64,000 bases of DNA, from positions 558,001 through 622,000 of the forward strand of contig JAHBYP010000003.1 of the NCBI GenBank assembly GCA_019635875.1. The letters are read 5' to 3'. Below are positions 59,607 through 64,000 of this stretch, in pieces (position 1 is the first letter of the stretch; each line of letters begins with the position of its first letter). The DNA is from Alphaproteobacteria bacterium (GTDB lineage: Bacteria > Pseudomonadota > Alphaproteobacteria > Reyranellales > Reyranellaceae). Position numbers and translations under genes: made by a program. The notes beneath the pieces are model-generated. The model made no database searches, was not told where the DNA came from, and saw only the letters and a list, made by a program, of their open reading frames with translations.

Positions 59607-60815
59607 ATGCGCGTCTGGTACTTCTCGGAGATGGCCTATCATCCGGCCTGGGACGAGGGCCTGAAGCGCGGCTCGCTGCGCGTCGTGCTGCCCAGCAGCA
59701 ACGTCGATCCGCAGATCGCGCACGGCCTGCTCAACCGCTACCTCGACGAGTTCGCGCTGTGCGACGAGGTCGGCCTCGACATCATGATCAACGAGCACCA
59801 CAGCACGGCGACCTGCATGACCATCTCCGCGCCGATGGCGCTGGCGGTGATCGCGCGCGAGACGAAGAAGGCACGCCTGCTGTCGCTCGGCTCGCCGATC
59901 GCCAACCGGCCCGACCCGGTGCGGGTGGCCGAGGAGATGGCGTGGCTCGATGTGCTCTCGGGCGGCCGGCTTGAGATGGGGCTGGTGAAGGGCGCGCCGT
60001 ACGAGATCGCGCCGGCCAACAGCAATCCGGCACGGCTGATGCGGCGCTACTGGGAAGCGCACGACCTGATCCTCAAGGCGCTCAGCACGACGGATGGCCC
60101 GTTCAACTGGGAGGGCGAGTTCTTCCACTACCGCAACGTCAACATCTGGCCGCGACCGATCCAGCTTCCGACGCCGCCGGTATGGATGACGGGCTTGAGC
60201 GTCGAGACCGGCCGCCTCGCCGCCGAGCGCGGCCATGTCGTCGGCACGCTGCTCAGCGGCGGCGTCGCCAAGCCGATGTACGACGCCTATCGCCAGCGCG
60301 CGCAGGAGCTGGGCTGGACCGCCGGTCCGGACCGCTTCGCCTATGCCGTCTGCATCGGCGTGGGCCACACCCGGGAGGAAGGCCTGCGCCGCGCCGACCT
60401 GATCGCGGGCTACGTGCGCACCGCGCCCGTGGTGGCCGAGCCGTTCACCAACCCGCCGGGCTACAATTCGCTGGGCGCCAACGTCGCCATGCTGAAGGCC
60501 GGCCCGGGCAAGGGCGGCTTCGTCAAGGACCGCGCCGGCAATCCGGTCGATGCGACCAAGGCCACGGTGCAGCAGTTCATGGAAACCGACACGGTCTTCG
60601 CCGGCACGCCCGACGACGTCGTGCAGCAGATCACCGACTTCAACAGACGCATGGGCGGCGTCGGCCATCTGCTGTTCTTCGGCCAGGGCGGCTTCCTCGA
60701 CCACAGGGACACCGCCGACAACATCCGCCTGTTCGCGCGCGAGGTCTTCCCCCGCATCCAGCACCTCAACGCCGACAAGCCGGCCAGCACGCGCCGCCCG
60801 GTGGCGGCGGAGTAA
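59607..60815 (+). CDS. LLM-class (luciferase-like) flavin-dependent monooxygenase
   Basis: A 402-residue protein of the bacterial luciferase-like superfamily, a TIM barrel that uses reduced FMN or F420-type cofactors. MRVWYFSEMAYHPAWD at the start, YLDEFALCDEVGLDIMINEHHSTATCMTISAPMALAVIARETKKARLL, and DPVRVAEEMAWLDVLSGGRLEMGLVKG are the family blocks; TPPVWMTGLSVETGRLAAERGHVVGTLL continues the barrel. The GRLEMGLVKG segment binds the flavin phosphate. The substrate is unknown. AAGAGGAGG precedes ATG 59607. It forms a pair with the Cys-type hydrolase upstream; a family C repeat follows its stop. Confidence 0.92.
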   Translation: MRVWYFSEMAYHPAWDEGLKRGSLRVVLPSSNVDPQIAHGLLNRYLDEFALCDEVGLDIMINEHHSTATCMTISAPMALAVIARETKKARLLSLGSPIANRPDPVRVAEEMAWLDVLSGGRLEMGLVKGAPYEIAPANSNPARLMRRYWEAHDLILKALSTTDGPFNWEGEFFHYRNVNIWPRPIQLPTPPVWMTGLSVETGRLAAERGHVVGTLLSGGVAKPMYDAYRQRAQELGWTAGPDRFAYAVCIGVGHTREEGLRRADLIAGYVRTAPVVAEPFTNPPGYNSLGANVAMLKAGPGKGGFVKDRAGNPVDATKATVQQFMETDTVFAGTPDDVVQQITDFNRRMGGVGHLLFFGQGGFLDHRDTADNIRLFAREVFPRIQHLNADKPASTRRPVAAE

Positions 60816-60820
60816 ACTTC

Positions 60821-60942
60821 CCTTCCCCCGGAGGGGGAAGGTGCCCGAAGGGCGGAAGGGGGATGTTGAAGACGAACGCAGGAGTCCGTCTTCAACATCC
60901 CCCATCCGTCGCTCCGCGCCACCTTCCCCCTCCGGGGGAAGG
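60821..60942. repeat. Family C composite repeat, copy 7
   Basis: Full copy with inner GTTGAAGACG/CGTCTTCAAC stem, a compensated C-to-T change relative to the GTCGAAGACG form: both arms changed so pairing is kept. It lies 5 bases after the LLM gene stop, between convergent genes. Confidence 0.94.
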
Positions 60943-60958
60943 TAATGATCGTGGAAGC

Positions 60959-61759
60959 TCAGTTCGAGATCGCCTGCGTGACCGCGCCGCCCACCGCGGT
61001 GCGGCCGCCGTCAACCACCCATTGCGCGCCGGTGATGTTGCTGGCGAGGTCGGAGCACAGGAACAGCACGACGTCGGCGATCTCCTGCGGCCTGGTGTAG
61101 CGCCCCGTGGGGATCACCGTCTGGTAGGTCTTCTCGACACTGCCGGGATCGTGCGGCCGCAGCTGCTGCGCCAGCGATTCTATCATGCGTGTCTCGACCG
61201 GGCCCGGGCACACCGCGTTGATGCGCACGCCCGCGCGCGCCACCTCGCCCGACGCCGTCTTGGTCAGGCCGATCACCGCGTGCTTGGAGGCGACATAGGC
61301 CGACATGCCCGGCGTTCCGATGATGCCGGCGACCGACGCGGTGTTCACGACCGCGCCGCTCTTCTGCTTGAGCATGACAGGCAGCACGTGGCGCAGGCCG
61401 AGGAAGACGCCCTTCACGTTGACGCCCATGATCTGGTCGAACATCGCCTCGTCGTAGTCGGCGGTCGGCGCGACCTTGCCCTCGATGCCGGCGTTGTTGA
61501 AGAAGCAGTCGATCCTGCCATGGGCGTCGAGCGTCGCCTTCACATAGGCCTGCACGTCGGCCGACCTGGTGACGTCGGCGGTCACCGCCCTGGCGTCGCC
61601 GCCCTGCTGGCGGATCGCGCCGGCCACCGCCTCGGCCGCCGCACCGTCGCGATCGACGACCACGACCTTCGCACCGCGCCCGGCGAAGGCCATCGCCGCG
61701 GCCTTGCCGATGCCGTTGCCGCCACCGGTGATCAGCGCGACCTTGTCCTTGAAGTCCAT
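60959..61759 (-). CDS. Short-chain dehydrogenase/reductase
   Basis: A 266-residue classical SDR. ALITGGGNGIGKAAAMAFAGRGAKVVVVDRD contains the glycine motif and an Asp favouring NAD(H); IDCFFNNAGIEGK is the NNAG strand; VVNTASVAGIIGTPGMSAYVASKHAVIG gives the catalytic Ser, Tyr and Lys; INAVCPGPVETRMIE is the PG motif. It resembles glucose- or cyclohexanol-type dehydrogenases. It is downstream of a second LLM monooxygenase gene, with a family A repeat in the 79-base gap. Its start ATG 61759 has GGAGGAAACGTC upstream. Confidence 0.93.
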   Translation of the reverse strand: MDFKDKVALITGGGNGIGKAAAMAFAGRGAKVVVVDRDGAAAEAVAGAIRQQGGDARAVTADVTRSADVQAYVKATLDAHGRIDCFFNNAGIEGKVAPTADYDEAMFDQIMGVNVKGVFLGLRHVLPVMLKQKSGAVVNTASVAGIIGTPGMSAYVASKHAVIGLTKTASGEVARAGVRINAVCPGPVETRMIESLAQQLRPHDPGSVEKTYQTVIPTGRYTRPQEIADVVLFLCSDLASNITGAQWVVDGGRTAVGGAVTQAISN

Positions 61760-61777
61760 GACGTTTCCTCCACTGCC

Positions 61778-61833
61778 CTGTCATGTCGAGCGCAGCGAGA
61801 CATCCAGATCCCCCGCTGCGCTCGGGATGACAG
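61778..61833. repeat. Family A inverted repeat, copy 10
   Basis: Variant with TGTCATGTCGAGCGCAGCGAGACATC on the left, as in copy 4, and GATCCCCCGCTGCGCTCGGG on the right. It ends 6 bases before the LLM gene stop codon region. Confidence 0.9.
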
Positions 61834-61838
61834 CCTGG

Positions 61839-63227
61839 TCATTCCGCCGCTTTGTTCAACTTCGACAGGTCGCGGTACGTGCTGCCGACGTGCGTCGCCT
61901 TCAGTCGCGGGCCCTGGCCGAACAACTTCTCGCGCATCGTTCCGGCTGAGTAGTCGCGCTTGTAGACGCCGCGCTTCTGCAGCTCGGGAATCAAGAGCTC
62001 GACGACGTCTTCGAAATCGCCCGGCGCGATCGCGTAGGACAGGTTGAAGCCGTCGCAATCGCCATCCTCGAGCCATGCCTGCAATTGGTCGGCGATGGTC
62101 GCGGGCGAGCCCACCAGCACCGGTCCGCGTCCGCCCACCGCGCACCACTCCGCCAGCTCGCGGATCGTCCAGGTGCGCGCCGGGTCGGCCGTGCTGAAGC
62201 CCTCGATCGCCGACTGGCCGGCATTGGTCTTGACGTAGCGCAGAGGTTCCTCGGGCCGGTACTTGCCGAGGTCGATGCCGGTCCAGCCCGACAGCAGGGT
62301 CAGCGCGCCGTCGTAGCTGAAGAACTCCTTGTAGGACTGCGCCTTGCGCTCGGCCTCCGCGTCGGTCTCGCCCAGGATCACGGTCTGCATGTTGAAGACC
62401 AGCACGTCACGCGGATCGCGGCCTTCCGCCGCCACCAGCTCGCGCAGGCGCGTGGTGTAGGATTTCAGGATCGGAATCGTCGCCGCGCCGACGAAGACGC
62501 ATTCGGCGTGCCGCGCCGCGAACTGCCGGCCGCGCGACGAGGCGCCGGCCTGGTAGATCACCGGCGTGCGCTGCGGCGAGGGTTCGGCGATGTGGAAGCC
62601 GGGCACGCTGTAGTGCCGGCCGGCGTGGGCAATGGGATGAACCTTCGCCGGGTCGGCGTAGACGCCGGAGCGGCGGTCACGGACACTGGCGCCGTCTTCC
62701 CAGCTGCCCTCCCACAATTTGTAGCAGACCTCCATGTACTCGTCGGCGATGTCGTAGCGATCGTCGTGCACGTTCTGCGTCGCGTGCCCGGTGTTCTTGG
62801 CGCCGCTCTCGAGATAGGAGGTCACCACGTTCCAGCCGGCGCGGCCCTTGGTCAGATGATCGAGCGTGCTCATGCGCCGCGCGAAGGGATAGGGATGCTC
62901 GAACGCCGTCGAGCAGGTCACGCCGAAGCTGAGATGCTCGGTGACCATCGCCATCGGCGGAATGATCAGCAGCGGATCGTTGCACGGCACCTGCGCGGCA
63001 TGGCGCAAGGCGTGGTCGGTGGTGCCGCCATAGACGTCGTAGACGCCCAGCACGTCGGCCAGGAAGACGCCGTCGAACCTGCCGCGCTCCAGCAGCTTCG
63101 CCAGCCCGGTCCAGTATTCGAGATCGGTGTAGCGGTCCGTGCGGTTGTCGGGATGACGCCACAGGCCCGGCGCCAGATGGCCGGGCGTGTTCATCGAGAA
63201 GGCGTTGAGGCGGATCTGCCGCGCCAT
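61839..63227 (-). CDS. NtaA/DmoA-family FMN-dependent monooxygenase
   Basis: A 462-residue LLM-superfamily enzyme of the NtaA/SnaA/DmoA (nitrilotriacetate, pristinamycin, dimethylsulfide monooxygenase) subgroup, normal length. IRLNAFSMNTPGHLAPGLWRHPDNR at the start, FDGVFLADVLGVYDVYGG, MSTLDHLTKGRAGWNVVTSYLESGAKN and IYQAGASSRGRQFAARHAECVFVGA are hallmark segments for FMN and substrate-loop residues. It needs FMNH2 from a separate flavin reductase, which is not encoded nearby. Typical substrates are small C-S or C-N compounds; the real one is unknown. ATG 63227 lies five bases after the stop of a carboxylesterase gene, so they are cotranscribed. Confidence 0.93.
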   Translation of the reverse strand: MARQIRLNAFSMNTPGHLAPGLWRHPDNRTDRYTDLEYWTGLAKLLERGRFDGVFLADVLGVYDVYGGTTDHALRHAAQVPCNDPLLIIPPMAMVTEHLSFGVTCSTAFEHPYPFARRMSTLDHLTKGRAGWNVVTSYLESGAKNTGHATQNVHDDRYDIADEYMEVCYKLWEGSWEDGASVRDRRSGVYADPAKVHPIAHAGRHYSVPGFHIAEPSPQRTPVIYQAGASSRGRQFAARHAECVFVGAATIPILKSYTTRLRELVAAEGRDPRDVLVFNMQTVILGETDAEAERKAQSYKEFFSYDGALTLLSGWTGIDLGKYRPEEPLRYVKTNAGQSAIEGFSTADPARTWTIRELAEWCAVGGRGPVLVGSPATIADQLQAWLEDGDCDGFNLSYAIAPGDFEDVVELLIPELQKRGVYKRDYSAGTMREKLFGQGPRLKATHVGSTYRDLSKLNKAAE

Positions 63228-63232
63228 CGCCG

Positions 63233-64000
63233 TCAGCCGATCGCCGCCTTGCGCCACAGCGGTCGCGCCTCGGCGTCGGGATCGTTCACCACGCGGCATT
63301 CGCCGTCGAACACCATCGTCGCGCGCGTCCCGGTGTCGTAGGCCGGCCACGCCGGGATCGAGTCGTTCGACGGATTGCCGGTGCGCGCGAAGGTCGCCCA
63401 GGTCTTCGAGACCCTGTCGGCCAGCGCCTGGGCGCCCGGCTTGTGGTGCTGCTCGCCGATGACGTGCAGCGTGTCGAAGACGAACGGCACGTCGACCGAA
63501 TGCGGCGCCTTGAGCTTGCCGCCATGGGCCGGCGTCTGCCAGTCGAGCCGATAGGTCCACACCGGCGCCTTGCCGCGCAGCGCCTTGGCCTCGGCCTGCA
63601 TGATGGTGCGCACGCCGAAATTCGACGCCGTCAGCGCCGTGATCAGCCGATCGCTCGGGCTCGCCTCGGGATCGCGCTTCTTGTAGTAGGCCAGTACCGC
63701 GTCGGTCTGGCTGCCGGCGACGGCCGAGATGCGCTCGCGCAGATCGTCCTCGGTGATGGCGCGGTTCCACACCGCGTTGTCGGGCGCCAGGAAGATCGCC
63801 GATTCGTCCTTGGTGTCACCGACCATCAGCGGGATGTCGTCGGAAATCGATGGTGCGTTGGGGAAGAACGGGTGCTGCGGCAGCACCGTGCCGTCGATCA
63901 CCGGGCCGAAATTGTAGCGGTCGAGCAGCGGATAGCGCGGCCTGGGCAGGCTGCGCTGCGCCGTGGCGACCGCGTCGAGCATCTTGTCGATCGGCGTCGA
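63233..64000 (-). CDS. Type B carboxylesterase, C-terminal part
   Basis: The C-terminal 255 residues of a carboxylesterase/para-nitrobenzyl esterase-type protein; the start lies beyond the window. YNFGPVIDGTVLPQHPFF, LMVGDTKDESAIFLAP with the catalytic acid (Glu) and KLKAPHSVDVPFVFDTL with the catalytic His are the standard order, ending with WATFARTGNPSNDSIPAWPAYD. The nucleophile Ser elbow is outside the window. It hydrolyses esters, with an unknown substrate. Five bases separate it from the NtaA/DmoA-type gene, suggesting that ester hydrolysis precedes oxidation in one pathway. Confidence 0.92.
   Translation of the reverse strand, partial: STPIDKMLDAVATAQRSLPRPRYPLLDRYNFGPVIDGTVLPQHPFFPNAPSISDDIPLMVGDTKDESAIFLAPDNAVWNRAITEDDLRERISAVAGSQTDAVLAYYKKRDPEASPSDRLITALTASNFGVRTIMQAEAKALRGKAPVWTYRLDWQTPAHGGKLKAPHSVDVPFVFDTLHVIGEQHHKPGAQALADRVSKTWATFARTGNPSNDSIPAWPAYDTGTRATMVFDGECRVVNDPDAEARPLWRKAAIG

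Overview
The window is 64 kb of GC-rich chromosomal DNA (third codon positions almost all G or C) from an alphaproteobacterium. The gene content (fused peptide-ABC ATPases, M81 peptidases, hydantoinase A/B, GlxA regulators, many SDR and LLM enzymes) and the dense intergenic palindromes fit a free-living heterotroph of the Rhodospirillales/Reyranella type. That placement is inference; no rRNA or marker gene is present. I see no insertion sequences, phage genes, integrases or CRISPR arrays. About 55 protein genes, one tRNA-Val and one probable small RNA account for nearly all the sequence.

Layout. 0-9.8 kb: end of a VOC protein, DUF3237, rhodanese, class III aminotransferase plus succinate-semialdehyde dehydrogenase, an SDR coupled to an unknown helical protein, a Pro/Gln-rich secreted protein, an OmpA-domain protein, then nucleoside hydrolase, flavin monooxygenase and OsmC in one operon. 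10.5-11.8 kb: tRNA-Val(GAC), N-formylglutamate amidohydrolase, and an sRNA candidate carrying an anti-Shine-Dalgarno motif. 12-25 kb: two MlrC-type M81 metallopeptidases, an N-acyl-D-amino-acid deacylase, two small exported proteins, and a peptide ABC importer (two binding proteins, two permeases, fused ATPase). Together these look like uptake and hydrolysis of unusual or D-residue peptides. 25-31.6 kb: DM13 protein, GlxA regulator divergent from a DJ-1/PfpI enzyme and an arylmalonate-decarboxylase-like protein, then a GH17-GT2 glucan synthase. 32-39 kb: an iron-type ABC permease, soluble transhydrogenase, a Cys-rich lipoprotein, and a divergent LuxR response regulator and 7TM histidine kinase. 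39-48 kb: hydantoinase/oxoprolinase B and A, then a spermidine/putrescine-type ABC importer. 48-54 kb: NHL propeller protein, Fe(III)-binding protein with operator-like repeats, alpha/beta hydrolase, and the csoR/copA copper module. 54-64 kb: small-molecule catabolic enzymes (racemase-like protein, two SDRs, hydrolases, TauD dioxygenase, two LLM monooxygenases, serine hydrolase, carboxylesterase).

Most intergenic gaps are filled by members of at least three inverted-repeat families: ten copies of a CCCGAGCGCAGCGAGGGATC type, three of a related AGCGAAGGACC type, and seven of a roughly 125-bp composite CCTTCCCCCGGAGGGGGAAGG type. Some copies supply stop codons or part of a ribosome-binding site to neighbouring genes.

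The most noteworthy signals are the structured anti-SD sRNA, the csoR/copA pair of fully overlapping and apparently leaderless promoters around one operator, a flavoprotein whose best start codon is GTT, two racemase-superfamily proteins lacking the catalytic cysteines, the peptide-scavenging locus with small coupled secreted proteins, and a pair of GCGA-N5-TCGC dyads around the promoter of the iron-binding protein gene.
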